Shown here in pieces: positions 8,108 through 16,225 of a stretch of DNA of 35,074 nt. The notes beneath the pieces were generated by a model, which was not told the origin of the DNA, ran no database searches, and worked only from the letters and a program-made list of their open reading frames with translations. The position numbers were made by a program, and so were the translations under genes. The stretch is from assembly GCA_031292355.1 (NCBI GenBank), contig JARLHI010000027.1, positions 1 through 35,074 of the forward strand, written 5' to 3'. Position 1 is the first letter of the stretch, and each line of letters starts with the position of its first letter. The DNA comes from Candidatus Obscuribacterales bacterium (GTDB lineage: Bacteria; Cyanobacteriota; Vampirovibrionia; Obscuribacterales; Obscuribacteraceae).

Positions 8108-9526
8108 ATGAACTCGACGCAAGTTACCGTCATCACTGGTGGTGGCAGGGGTATTGGTCGCGCTATTGCTTTGCGCATGTCTCGCCTCACCTCCATTCTT
8201 GTCGTTGGCCGCACTAAGGCTGATCTGGTGCAGGTTTGCGATGATATTAATCAAGCCGGAGGTATCGCCGATTATGTCGTAGGCGACATCGGCAAGCCGC
8301 GCACGACTGAGGAAGTATTGGGTACGATAGGCGAACACTCGTGGATCGTTCGCAACGTCGTCTGTAACGCTGGTATCGGTAAGGGCGGACCAGTTGTTTC
8401 GTTCGATGCCGACATCTGGCGCAATATGTTCGATGTCAACGTCCATGGCTCTTTCTACATCATCAAGGCGCTTTTGCCTCAGATGATCGCGCAAAAAGGC
8501 GGCAGCATCAGTATCATTAGCAGCGTCTCTGGCTTGCAGGGACACAAGAATGAGGCGGCGTACAGTGCCACCAAGTTTGCTCTGGTTGGCATGGCTCAAA
8601 GTCTTGGCGACGAGTTGAAGAAGCACAACATTGTCGTGGTGCCGATTTGCCCTGGATTCGTCGACACCGAAATGACCGATCGCACTATCGCCGGAATGTG
8701 CCACCACAAGGGCATTAGCGCTGATGAGGCTCGTGAAAAGCTTGCGGCAGTCAATCGGCAGGGGCGCATCTTGAAGCCAGAGGAAATCGCCGAAGCAGTC
8801 GCTTACTGCGCTGGTCCGCTCGGCATTCCGGCCTCTGGTCAATCCATGATCTTGACCGGTATCACCGAGCCTCGCGTTCTCAATTCCCTCAATTGGTTGG
8901 AGGACGTAACCAGAAAGGCCAGCTTACTGATCGTGCCAATTAGCGGCGGTTCAGACAGCGCCGCTGAGCACGAACTGATAAACATCGCTTGCCCAGGCAA
9001 GGTGCTTTCGGTTTACGCTGGCAAACCTAAAACACTGCGCTGCAGGGAGTGGTTCGAGTCGCGCGGTGAGGTCGCTTACATTGCGCCCGGACTACGTGGA
9101 CTCTCTGGTGAAATTGGTCGCTGGGCTAGGTTGCAGGAGTTGAGCCACGCCCGCCGCGCCTGGCTGGTTAGCTCGCGCAATCGCACGGAAGACGTGATGG
9201 GTACTTACAGCATGGCCAGCTGCTGCGCCACGTTGTATCCACTGATCAAGTTGTGGAAGTCTCAGGTGATGTCCATGTGCGAATGTCTGTCGATACCCAG
9301 TGCAATCACAGAATCCAGTCGCCGTGCCGATCCTGACTGTGGACGACCGACCGAACTGGCTGAGATTCCTCTGGAATTAATCGACGTGTTTTCCCAGGTG
9401 CTGGTTGGTGAGTTGCCTCAAGAGGCGCTCAGTCAGCTGACCTCCGCTCAGCACCGCTATCTGGGCGAAATCGTTGAATACAACCGCTTCAAGGGCAATT
9501 TGCTTAAAGGTCCGTCTTTTCTGTAA
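8108..9526 (+). CDS. Short-chain dehydrogenase fused to an NAD-synthetase-like domain
   Basis: A 472-residue two-domain protein. Residues 1-255 are a classical SDR: TGGGRGIG cofactor loop (10-17), CNAG (86-89), catalytic Ser139 and YSATK (152-156), and PGFVDTEM (182-189). An Arg after beta-2 (VVGRTK) suggests NADP(H). Residues ~262-472 match the NadE class of ATP pyrophosphatases: PP-loop SGGSDS (279-284), a WARLQEL helix, SSRNRTEDVMG (355-365), then LYPLIKLWKSQV and ADPDCGRPTELAEIPLELID. The acidic FGDGxAD segment of NAD synthetases reads MASCCAT (369-375), so the acid residues there are lost, and the domain is shorter than the usual ~250-275 residues. ATP activation looks intact, but the acceptor may not be deamido-NAD. 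The start is ATG 8108 with AAGGA seven bases upstream; an open extension to 8039 lacks a ribosome site. Confidence 0.85.
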   Translation: MNSTQVTVITGGGRGIGRAIALRMSRLTSILVVGRTKADLVQVCDDINQAGGIADYVVGDIGKPRTTEEVLGTIGEHSWIVRNVVCNAGIGKGGPVVSFDADIWRNMFDVNVHGSFYIIKALLPQMIAQKGGSISIISSVSGLQGHKNEAAYSATKFALVGMAQSLGDELKKHNIVVVPICPGFVDTEMTDRTIAGMCHHKGISADEAREKLAAVNRQGRILKPEEIAEAVAYCAGPLGIPASGQSMILTGITEPRVLNSLNWLEDVTRKASLLIVPISGGSDSAAEHELINIACPGKVLSVYAGKPKTLRCREWFESRGEVAYIAPGLRGLSGEIGRWARLQELSHARRAWLVSSRNRTEDVMGTYSMASCCATLYPLIKLWKSQVMSMCECLSIPSAITESSRRADPDCGRPTELAEIPLELIDVFSQVLVGELPQEALSQLTSAQHRYLGEIVEYNRFKGNLLKGPSFL

Positions 9527-9554
9527 TCGAGTTTAGTGTGAAAGAACGCAGTAA

Positions 9555-10337
9555 ATGCCTCAGTCAACGGCTGGTCGACCAATGTCTTCGGACGTTGTCG
9601 ATAGCGTGTTGCAAACTACCAGAATGTTCAGAAGGTTCGAAGAGATTGTTGCTGCCAGTGTTGCTCATGATGCTTGTGTAGCAGTTCTGGCAGCAATCAA
9701 TCGACTTACCTATGAAATAGCAAGAGCAAGCGCGAAAGGCAGTAGCAGTCTGACCGTTTTGCAATTGCGTGAGCGGCAAAATTTTGGTCGCGAAATCTGG
9801 TACAAGCGACTCTGGTATCGTAGACCCCGTGCGAAGCATCTCTTTGAGGATGCTCGCGCGGTCTACGACTATTGTCTGGCTAATGGTCTCAACCCATGCT
9901 TTGCGCACTACGAATACGATGCAGATTATCATCAGCTGCTCAGTTCAATGCAAATTAGCTGGGATAATCAACGTCTTGTGCGTAAACTGGCGGTGCTAGG
10001 TGCAAGAGAGCTTTCGACGAATGTTTTCAGCACTGCGTTAGATTCCTTGATGCCCGATAAAGTGCAACTGGAAGTGGTGGCACGGGCGAGTCGCTCTAAC
10101 GCGCTTTTGATCATGCCGGTTGTTATTCGAAACCTGGACCTGGCAGCAAAAGAAGGACGCTCAGAGGTCGTCGTTTATAGACAATCTGAGCGGTCTAATT
10201 TTTCATCTGAGCTACCCGTCGATATCAAAGACCTTTGTTTGTTACTGGGTCTCAAAGCCGTGCTTGATTCTGACTGTGTTGCAGGAGAAAGATTTTCTCT
10301 TGTGTCTGTCAGCGGCTGGGCTGAAACGCAAAAATAG
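9555..10337 (+). CDS. Unknown protein, third gene of the SDR-NadE cluster
   Basis: A 260-residue soluble protein with no recognised family. It starts 28 bases after the fusion gene; the ribosome site is weak (GAAAG), consistent with coupled translation. A helical N-terminal half contains a basic aromatic patch (REIWYKRLWYRRPRAK, about 76-91), then FAHYEYDADYHQLL, which is rich in Tyr and acidic residues. A strand-rich C-terminal part carries VQLEVVARASRSNALLIMPVVIRNLD. There is no signal peptide or membrane segment. Its role must be read from the cluster. Confidence 0.8.
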   Translation: MPQSTAGRPMSSDVVDSVLQTTRMFRRFEEIVAASVAHDACVAVLAAINRLTYEIARASAKGSSSLTVLQLRERQNFGREIWYKRLWYRRPRAKHLFEDARAVYDYCLANGLNPCFAHYEYDADYHQLLSSMQISWDNQRLVRKLAVLGARELSTNVFSTALDSLMPDKVQLEVVARASRSNALLIMPVVIRNLDLAAKEGRSEVVVYRQSERSNFSSELPVDIKDLCLLLGLKAVLDSDCVAGERFSLVSVSGWAETQK

Positions 10338-10418
10338 AGCGAGCGACGATTACGAAAGTGCTTTCCAACCTGAACTGCGACTAGTCTCTGGCGAAACCTT
10401 CAACATACGTGAGGACAA

Positions 10419-11090
10419 ATGTTTAGCATTGATCCGTCGATAATCCTGATCCTCTTCGTGGTCTGCCCGATCGTTGCCGTGCTCAGTCTTATGCACTTGC
10501 ATGCTGGCGGCTACGATCAACTGCCCAAGCGGGATTGGCTGTTCCGTCTCCCCGGGTATCGACTACTCTACAGAAAAAGCTACATCGCAAGCGATGTGCT
10601 TGAACGAGACGTGAGGGCGACTGTGACCGCGCTCGGCTTCTTATACTTGAGCGTTCTTGGCTTTCTCATTCCTTTCGCCAACAAGCTTCTGGGCATGACA
10701 GTCTGGTTGCTCACTTTGTCGGCACGGCAACTAGTGCTGGTCCTTTTCTTTGATCTCTGTATCGTTGTCACGGTGTATTGCCTTTGCACCGTCGTGAAAG
10801 GCCTTTCGCTACGCTCCAAAGCACGCTATCGCTTTCTTTCACTTGTCGGTTTGGGGCTTTTGTTGAGTGTTGGAGCCACTTGCGCAATGTCCACCGATGT
10901 ACGATTGGTGGTTTTGCTCGCTTGTAAGACCACTGTCCTCGGGTTCTTTGGCTGCCTCTTCTTCGGTGCTCTGCTGTTTGCAATTAACGAGGAAGGCTCA
11001 GAGTTCGCACATGATGGGGCCGGTAGTCGCTTCTTCAATATCATGTTCCTTCTTCTATCGGTCGGCTCTTTGATGTCTGTCGTGGACTGA
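10419..11090 (+). CDS. Polytopic membrane protein, unknown
   Basis: A 223-residue integral membrane protein with about six hydrophobic segments (near 7-26, 68-88, 104-128, 138-157, 162-190 and 205-221). A basic cytoplasmic-type loop follows the first (KRDWLFRLPGYRLLYRKS, 37-54). GAGG sits five bases before ATG 10419. No transporter or enzyme family is recognised. The gene is 81 bases after its neighbour and co-directional. It may anchor or export the product of the SDR-NadE cluster; that is inference. Confidence 0.8.
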   Translation: MFSIDPSIILILFVVCPIVAVLSLMHLHAGGYDQLPKRDWLFRLPGYRLLYRKSYIASDVLERDVRATVTALGFLYLSVLGFLIPFANKLLGMTVWLLTLSARQLVLVLFFDLCIVVTVYCLCTVVKGLSLRSKARYRFLSLVGLGLLLSVGATCAMSTDVRLVVLLACKTTVLGFFGCLFFGALLFAINEEGSEFAHDGAGSRFFNIMFLLLSVGSLMSVVD

Positions 11091-11171
11091 GAGCAATCAA
11101 ACGATATCTCGAACATGCAATTCAAATAGCTGCTGTCGCTTGTGGTGGCAGAAATAAAAGAGGAGACGAAC

Positions 11172-11393
11172 ATGCCACTCCAACCTTCGAAGTACTTTCA
11201 GCTGCTTAATAGACAGCATGCTGATTTCAATCTCGGCGCAAATGGCTCTGAACTCACGCCGAGCGAGGAAACGCTCTGGCAGAATATCAGGCTGTATGCT
11301 CGCGTGATCGCCGAAGCAGGGCTCGAGAGTGAGTTGCAGGAGGCCCACCTGCAGGTTATTCGCGGCGGCGTCGACGCGGAAAGCGAACTGTAA
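11172..11393 (+). CDS. 73-residue hypothetical protein closing the cluster
   Basis: A small acidic, helical protein with LNRQHADFNLGANGSELT followed by a LWQNIRLYARVIAEAGLESEL helix. The start is ATG 11172, set by AGGAG six bases before it; a GTG-started form from 11142 would place the ribosome site inside the gene. It lies 81 bases after the membrane protein and 47 bases before a strong terminator, so it is likely the last gene of the transcript. It is not recognised; size and spacing would suit a carrier or accessory protein, but no phosphopantetheine-type Ser motif is seen. Confidence 0.7.
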   Translation: MPLQPSKYFQLLNRQHADFNLGANGSELTPSEETLWQNIRLYARVIAEAGLESELQEAHLQVIRGGVDAESEL

Positions 11394-11440
11394 GTACGTC
11401 ATTCAGTAAGTGACGCGAGTTCGTTCTAATCATAATGAGT

Positions 11441-11476
11441 AAGAGTGCGATTCTAGCCAGTCGCACTCTTCTTTTG
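11441..11476 (+). terminator. Rho-independent terminator of the SDR-NadE cluster
   Basis: A perfect 10-bp stem AAGAGTGCGA / TCGCACTCTT with a 10-nt loop is followed by CTTTTG on plus. No T-tract follows in the other direction, so it serves the plus-strand cluster. Confidence 0.85.
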
Positions 11477-11539
11477 TTAGAACTTTGCCTAAAATAGTAT
11501 TTTCTTCAATCTTGTTTTAGGTACCTGGGATCGGCCATG

Positions 11540-12160
11540 TTAGCGAGCTAGTTTAGCTCTTTGTACAAGACGAAATTCTTCCAGCCTTCTTTGTGCTTCC
11601 TCAACCAGCTTCAAAGATTCTTTGAATTGCAGGTATGGTGGATCGGCTTCAGAGCTTGCATCTTCAACTAGATTGATGACTGCGTATAGAACGCTTTCTT
11701 TCAACCGAACTTTTTCCCAGAGTATTCGCGCGCATGTCTGGCACATCTTCGCGCCTACTGGTTGGCTGACGTGGACTGGTTTGCCAACTGCAATTTTTTC
11801 ATCGCAAAAATGACAACTCAAATCCTTTATCTGACAAATACCCTCGCTTGATGTGGCGCATTCGCACTTTGCAGCCGCGCAGCCGCAAGCATGAGCCGGT
11901 GCTGCTGCTTCAATTCTGGCTACTACGTCTGCGTTCTTTTGACCTTTGAGGTAGGCACTTACTTTTTCGAACGGGTATTCATAGGCGTCTGTATCGATTT
12001 TGGGGTTAGCGTCCGGCAGAGCATTGCCCTTTTCTATTAGCACTTTCAATTTAGCTACTTGCACTGCTAGTTCTTGAAAGTTGAATTTCTTCGCTACCTT
12101 GCTAATTTCTTTTACTTGCTTGCGAATACCTTCCGCCGCATTCTCCTCAGCCAATCCCAT
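11540..12160 (-). CDS. Cys-rich zinc-ribbon protein, unknown
   Basis: A 206-residue protein. The N-terminal 85 residues are helical and lysine/alanine-rich. A Cys cluster follows (CGCAAAKCEC, 92-101). Then comes a likely zinc ribbon with CHFC (116-119) and CQTC (140-143), followed by a long amphipathic helix (EAQRRLEEFRLVQRAK). The paired CxxC knuckles imply structural zinc; the 92-109 Cys cluster could bind a second metal. GGGG lies about seven bases before ATG 12160. Four tandem 15-bp repeats lie just upstream (12193-12253) and may control it. Function is unknown. Confidence 0.75.
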   Translation of the reverse strand: MGLAEENAAEGIRKQVKEISKVAKKFNFQELAVQVAKLKVLIEKGNALPDANPKIDTDAYEYPFEKVSAYLKGQKNADVVARIEAAAPAHACGCAAAKCECATSSEGICQIKDLSCHFCDEKIAVGKPVHVSQPVGAKMCQTCARILWEKVRLKESVLYAVINLVEDASSEADPPYLQFKESLKLVEEAQRRLEEFRLVQRAKLAR

Positions 12161-12192
12161 TGTCAGCCCCCATCGTTTATATGCTTGTTGTG

Positions 12193-12253
12193 TCCAACGT
12201 TTAGACTGTCAACCCTTAGATGCTCAACACCTAAACTTTCAACGCTTATATTG
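12193..12253. repeat. Four tandem imperfect ~15-bp direct repeats
   Basis: Units start at 12193, 12209, 12224 and 12239 (spacing 16, 15, 15), with approximate consensus TCAACnCTTAnAnTn. They lie 32-93 bases upstream of the ATG of the zinc-ribbon gene. The even spacing (about 1.5 helical turns) and position suggest a multi-site operator or untranslated leader element; function is inferred. Confidence 0.6.
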
Positions 12254-12614
12254 TATCTATCGTCATCCGAAAAATTTATGATTTATTGACCATCTCCACG
12301 GCGGTGTCTTGGGTGACGGAAAAAATGGTGGCAACAGAATTTAATGGTGCCTCTTGGCGCTTGCCACCGCAGCTAATTGCACCATATATTGACTGTCCTG
12401 GTATCACTCAGAAAGTTTCGTAAATGCGGTGAAACCGCAAAAACACTGGCTGTGCGTCTTTGCGGATGTGCACCGGCGATCTAATCTCTTAGCAACGCCA
12501 CCACCAGCGGCGCTAAATTTGTCACCGCCCGTGATTTCAAAAGTTGTATGTAATCGGAGATATATATGATATCCTTCCGATAAGTATTAGAGGCGTCGCT
12601 AGAAGGAGCAATCA
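12254..12614. other. Intergenic region upstream of the exported glycine-zipper gene
   Basis: No gene is seen. A small hairpin GCGGT-GAA-ACCGC followed by AAAAA lies near 12425-12442. An AT-rich stretch near 12560 (AGATATATATGATATCC) may be part of the promoter of the gene at 12615. The segment ends in a strong AAGGAG ribosome site. Confidence 0.3.
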
Positions 12615-13334
12615 ATGAGAAGTACACCTCTGACTGCGTTAATGGCAGGAGTTTTATCAATTGGAATGGCGGTATTGCCGGCGGTTGCTCAGACCTATAA
12701 TGGTCAGCAATTGCAGGGTCAAATTACCTACGTACCGGTAGGCACAATTGTGGATGCTGCTTTGACCAGTCCTGTAGATAGCGCTGTCGCCAAGGCTGGC
12801 GACTTGTTCAGCGCTAAGCTGAACGCTCCCGTGTATATGGGAAGTGATCTTGTTTTGCCGGCTAACACCACCCTTGAAGGTACAGTCACCACCGCCGAAA
12901 AAAGCGGACATGGCACAAGTAACGGTGTAATCGGCATGCGTTTAACGGGAGCAGTCACTCCTGATGGCATTCGTTATCCCCTTTCAGCCGTGGTAACAGC
13001 CGATCAAGCCAGCAATATCCATGAGGATAAAGCAGGCAATCTTAAAGGTAGAACTACCGGCTCCACTGTGAAGAGTGGCTTGCTCAGAGCTGGTGCATGG
13101 ACTGTGGGCGGCACATTGCTCGGCATTTGTTTCGCTCCAATTGTTGGTGGAGCAGTTGGTGCTGGAGCTATAGCCGGTGTTGCAACTGGTGGTGCTATCG
13201 GTCTCGGTAGCAATATGTGGCGCAAAGGCAAAGATGTCGCTATTCCAAGCGGCACTCGTTTGAAATTTGCTCTCGATCAACCAATGGCAGTTTCAGCCAG
13301 TATGGCTTCGATGCCCAAAGCTGGAGCCCTCTAA
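12615..13334 (+). CDS. Exported glycine-zipper protein, unknown
   Basis: A 239-residue protein with a clear signal peptide (residues 1-25, hydrophobic core then AVA before Gln26). A beta-rich domain runs from about 38 to 145 (VPVGTIVDAALTSPVDSAVA, LVLPANTTLEGTVT). A glycine/alanine-rich hydrophobic segment (about 160-196, GGTLLGICFAPIVGGAVGAG) resembles a glycine zipper. The end has IPSGTRLKFALDQPM, echoing the earlier strand and typical of VirB10/TrbI-like beta-barrel sheets. AAGGAG lies seven bases before the ATG. It is probably in the envelope. Its end lies ~200 bases before the large HExxH gene. Confidence 0.8.
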   Translation: MRSTPLTALMAGVLSIGMAVLPAVAQTYNGQQLQGQITYVPVGTIVDAALTSPVDSAVAKAGDLFSAKLNAPVYMGSDLVLPANTTLEGTVTTAEKSGHGTSNGVIGMRLTGAVTPDGIRYPLSAVVTADQASNIHEDKAGNLKGRTTGSTVKSGLLRAGAWTVGGTLLGICFAPIVGGAVGAGAIAGVATGGAIGLGSNMWRKGKDVAIPSGTRLKFALDQPMAVSASMASMPKAGAL

Positions 13335-13380
13335 AGCCAGACTGCTGTCTCAGTAAATGGAGCCTTTGGCTCAAGCCCGG

Positions 13381-13410
13381 AAGCCCGGTCCTCATGGATT
13401 GGGCTTTTCG
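13381..13410 (+). terminator. Possible weak terminator after the glycine-zipper gene
   Basis: AAGCCC (13381-13386) can pair with GGGCTT (13401-13406), followed by TTCG. A GAGCC-TTT-GGCTC hairpin lies just before it. The T-tract is short, so the call is tentative. Confidence 0.35.
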
Positions 13411-13538
13411 GCGCCGTCACAATTTATATTAATTCTGCCGTCCTGCCCGGTCGGGACGTCTGTCTGGCTGGCTTTCCGTGTATATCCAGGTATATAGCCA
13501 GCATATCCCAACACGGGAGCACGACCTTCGGTATCCAT

Positions 13539-16220
13539 TTGAGCGGCGATCCAACACCCACAGGCGTTGAAAATAACGTCAATAACACGAGCGGTCTCAA
13601 GGGGGAGATAGCGAACGCTTTGCACGCCGAGCGCGACGAGCATTCGGTATTGGGCAGAGCGGTTGGGGTAGCGCGCGACCGTCTTCAAGGCGAAGTCCAT
13701 AACATCCGCGAAAAGAAGGAGCGGGCGGCATTAAATGATGAAATCGCCAAAATTGCCGTTGATACTATCGCTTCGATTCCCAAAGTGCATATCATTGGCG
13801 CAGGTGCGGTAAGAGCTCTTGCTCTAGTTAATCCTGATGGCAGTTTGCAAAATAATCTGGTCTCTGGTTTGACGAATTTTACTGAAGGGGCTGCTCTCAA
13901 CAAGGTCAGTCATTTAAACGCTCAGGGAGTGCATGGTCTGTTTGGCTCTGGTGCGGCTATGGGTGCCATTCGCACGGGCTTTGATGAGAACAGCTGGCGT
14001 AACAAAGACGGTCGTTTTGATACCTTTGCGGCAGCTCAGCATATGGTTACAGGAACTCTTGCCGGTGCATTTTTAAATGTGCCGGCTGGATTAGTATCCT
14101 CTCGTGTGGCTTTGCATTTCGGCGCCGAAAACGGCGCTTCAACCGGCGTCACTCGTTTTCTTTCCAGTACGACCTCCGGTTATGTGGCCGGTAGTGTTTA
14201 TGGGGGTATGGATGCCATCGTCGCTGGTGGCAGTACAAAAGATGTGCTGAGCGCCATGAGTACAGGTGGTGTGACAGGAGCGCTCAGTGGCGGGCTTGTT
14301 CATGGGTTAGCAGGTTTTGCTGGTCACACTGGCGAAAATAATGTCGCCAAATTCGAATTTAAGCAGCGGCAGGAAATTCACGCTAATCTTCGCCTGGACG
14401 AGCCCGTAAGAGAACTCGAAAACCCTCCGCTCAACGCTTTCAGTCACAGATCAGAGATGGAGCTTGTATATAAGGAGCTTGCCTATAAGCCCAATGCGCG
14501 ACCAGAGTTTAACGAACTGACCTCACGATTAACTTCACGACTACGCTTTGACACCCTTAGTGAGGCTCGTGTGCGCACTGGCGACTTAAATAAGAAGTGG
14601 GACAGCGAAGCGAGCTTCAGTGGCGATCTCATTCGCGATAACGTTGATATGGCTGTGTATGGTGCTCGAGGTGCCGATTCGCAGAAACTACCTGTCGAAA
14701 TTCATGTGCCAGTCAAATACGACAACACGGTGATTAAGCCGCTCAGAGCATTGCGGGCAGTCGCAAGTGTTGACCTACCTGTTTATAAACAGGGTATAGA
14801 AACGGTTGGTTTTGTTTATAAAGTGCTGAAAAACGAAGATCCCAAGCCGCTTCTCGACAAGTTGTCGCCAGAAGCTAAAAGCAAAGTGCTAGATTATTTT
14901 CACAATATGGGTCCAGAAGAGCGCACTCTGACCTCAAAAGTTTTAAGTGCCAGGCTGGCAATGGATAATCATCCGCACAAACTTACTCTTTTGCCGGAGG
15001 ATATTCTACCGTACTTAGAGCAAAGTAAAAATGTCCGCAAAATTGTCCTATCCGACACTAACTGGGCTTATGATACTTGGATGCGTCAAAACAAAAATGC
15101 CGGCTATTTCAACCCGCACTTTACCGCCGCTGCTACAGCGGAGCACGCAACAGGCACCATAACGTTCTATAACGGTAAGCGCCCAGACCCCGATAGACCG
15201 CAGACGACAAACATTTTCAGTGATTTATTCAATCATGAAGACACGCATTTGATGACTGGTTTCAAACCAGTTTATGACGCTGCGCACGCGCTTGACACCA
15301 AGCATTTTGAAGAGCCGGCTTTTGCGATTTCAGATTATGCACGCTTGAATGAAGAAGAAGATCGAGCTGAGAGTCGCACCGCCTTTTTGCAACCAGATCC
15401 TACCGGCTTCTGGCTGTTGTCTAAAGAAGCTCCATTGCGAGCAGCTGTGCTAGCTAAAGCGGAGTCGAAATATCTCGATTTATTCCTTCACGGTGGCGAC
15501 CATCCCTATGAACAGCCAATCACAAATCGCATCTTCCATGTTGAACAATATGTGATACCTGTTGCTCGAGCTCAAGCTGTGGGACATTTAGTCAGCGGAG
15601 ACCCAGCGCGAGCCGCACTCGCTGCCAAAGTGCTTGGAACGATTGGAACTCGAGAAGACATACCGGACCTGGAGAAAATTGCCAGATTGGATGGTCGTGC
15701 TCAGCTGCACCTTCGTCGCCTGGCTGAAGTCGAAAAGGGATTGCCACCAAAAAGTCATCAAGAACAAATGGATGAAATGCAACGGGCTCACAACCCTAAG
15801 GGCCTTTACAATATCGCTGCAAAAGAGGCTTTTGATAGCATCGTCACACTCTCGGCTGACAACGACTCTGGTCGGTTACAAGCCCTTGCTAAGCGCGCCA
15901 TCACAGATCCTCAGTTGAGGCATTTGGCTGTTGAAAAATTGCAAGACGGGTCATTTGGCGCAAGAGGCGTTCAATATGCTGATATGCTGCGAAATTTTGG
16001 ACATCCAAGAAATGTTCCGTCGATTATCCACGAAATAGAGCGAACAAATGATCCTGAGCTGAAGTCAATTGGATTCGCCGAGGTGATGCGCTTAACCGAG
16101 CACCAACCAGGCCTTCAAGAAAAAATCGCCGATGAAATGTTCCACAATCAAAGCCCCCTTGCCGACGATGCCCTGGAAGTTCTTGTACGGTTAGCTGATG
16201 CCCGTCGCCGCCCGAAATGA
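13539..16220 (+). CDS. Large glycine-rich protein with HExxH motif and HEAT-like C-terminus
   Basis: An 893-residue protein without a classical signal peptide. Residues ~80-265 are rich in Gly/Ala and small hydrophobics (VSGLTNFTEGAAL, GYVAGSVYGGMDAIVAGG) and could associate with membranes. Residues 566-570 are HEDTH, matching the zinc-metallopeptidase HExxH pattern. An acidic stretch with possible third ligands follows (NEEEDRAES, about 604-612). From ~675 to the end, repeated helix pairs such as AALAAKVLGTIGTREDIPDLEKIA and EIERTNDPELKSIGFAEVMR look HEAT-like. The start is TTG 13539 with no good ribosome site, and the frame is open further upstream, so the true N-terminus is uncertain. Peptidase activity is inferred from the motif only. 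It ends 5 bases from convergent mutL. Confidence 0.75.
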   Translation: MSGDPTPTGVENNVNNTSGLKGEIANALHAERDEHSVLGRAVGVARDRLQGEVHNIREKKERAALNDEIAKIAVDTIASIPKVHIIGAGAVRALALVNPDGSLQNNLVSGLTNFTEGAALNKVSHLNAQGVHGLFGSGAAMGAIRTGFDENSWRNKDGRFDTFAAAQHMVTGTLAGAFLNVPAGLVSSRVALHFGAENGASTGVTRFLSSTTSGYVAGSVYGGMDAIVAGGSTKDVLSAMSTGGVTGALSGGLVHGLAGFAGHTGENNVAKFEFKQRQEIHANLRLDEPVRELENPPLNAFSHRSEMELVYKELAYKPNARPEFNELTSRLTSRLRFDTLSEARVRTGDLNKKWDSEASFSGDLIRDNVDMAVYGARGADSQKLPVEIHVPVKYDNTVIKPLRALRAVASVDLPVYKQGIETVGFVYKVLKNEDPKPLLDKLSPEAKSKVLDYFHNMGPEERTLTSKVLSARLAMDNHPHKLTLLPEDILPYLEQSKNVRKIVLSDTNWAYDTWMRQNKNAGYFNPHFTAAATAEHATGTITFYNGKRPDPDRPQTTNIFSDLFNHEDTHLMTGFKPVYDAAHALDTKHFEEPAFAISDYARLNEEEDRAESRTAFLQPDPTGFWLLSKEAPLRAAVLAKAESKYLDLFLHGGDHPYEQPITNRIFHVEQYVIPVARAQAVGHLVSGDPARAALAAKVLGTIGTREDIPDLEKIARLDGRAQLHLRRLAEVEKGLPPKSHQEQMDEMQRAHNPKGLYNIAAKEAFDSIVTLSADNDSGRLQALAKRAITDPQLRHLAVEKLQDGSFGARGVQYADMLRNFGHPRNVPSIIHEIERTNDPELKSIGFAEVMRLTEHQPGLQEKIADEMFHNQSPLADDALEVLVRLADARRRPK

Positions 16221-16225
16221 TTTAA

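Noticed and set aside
7973..8842. 289-codon minus-strand frame across the start of the SDR-NadE gene
   Set aside because: It overlaps clear SDR motifs on plus and has no ribosome site or family resemblance.
13392..13700. 102-codon minus-strand frame upstream of the HExxH gene
   Set aside because: It overlaps the N-terminus of the larger gene, lacks a ribosome site and shows no domain.
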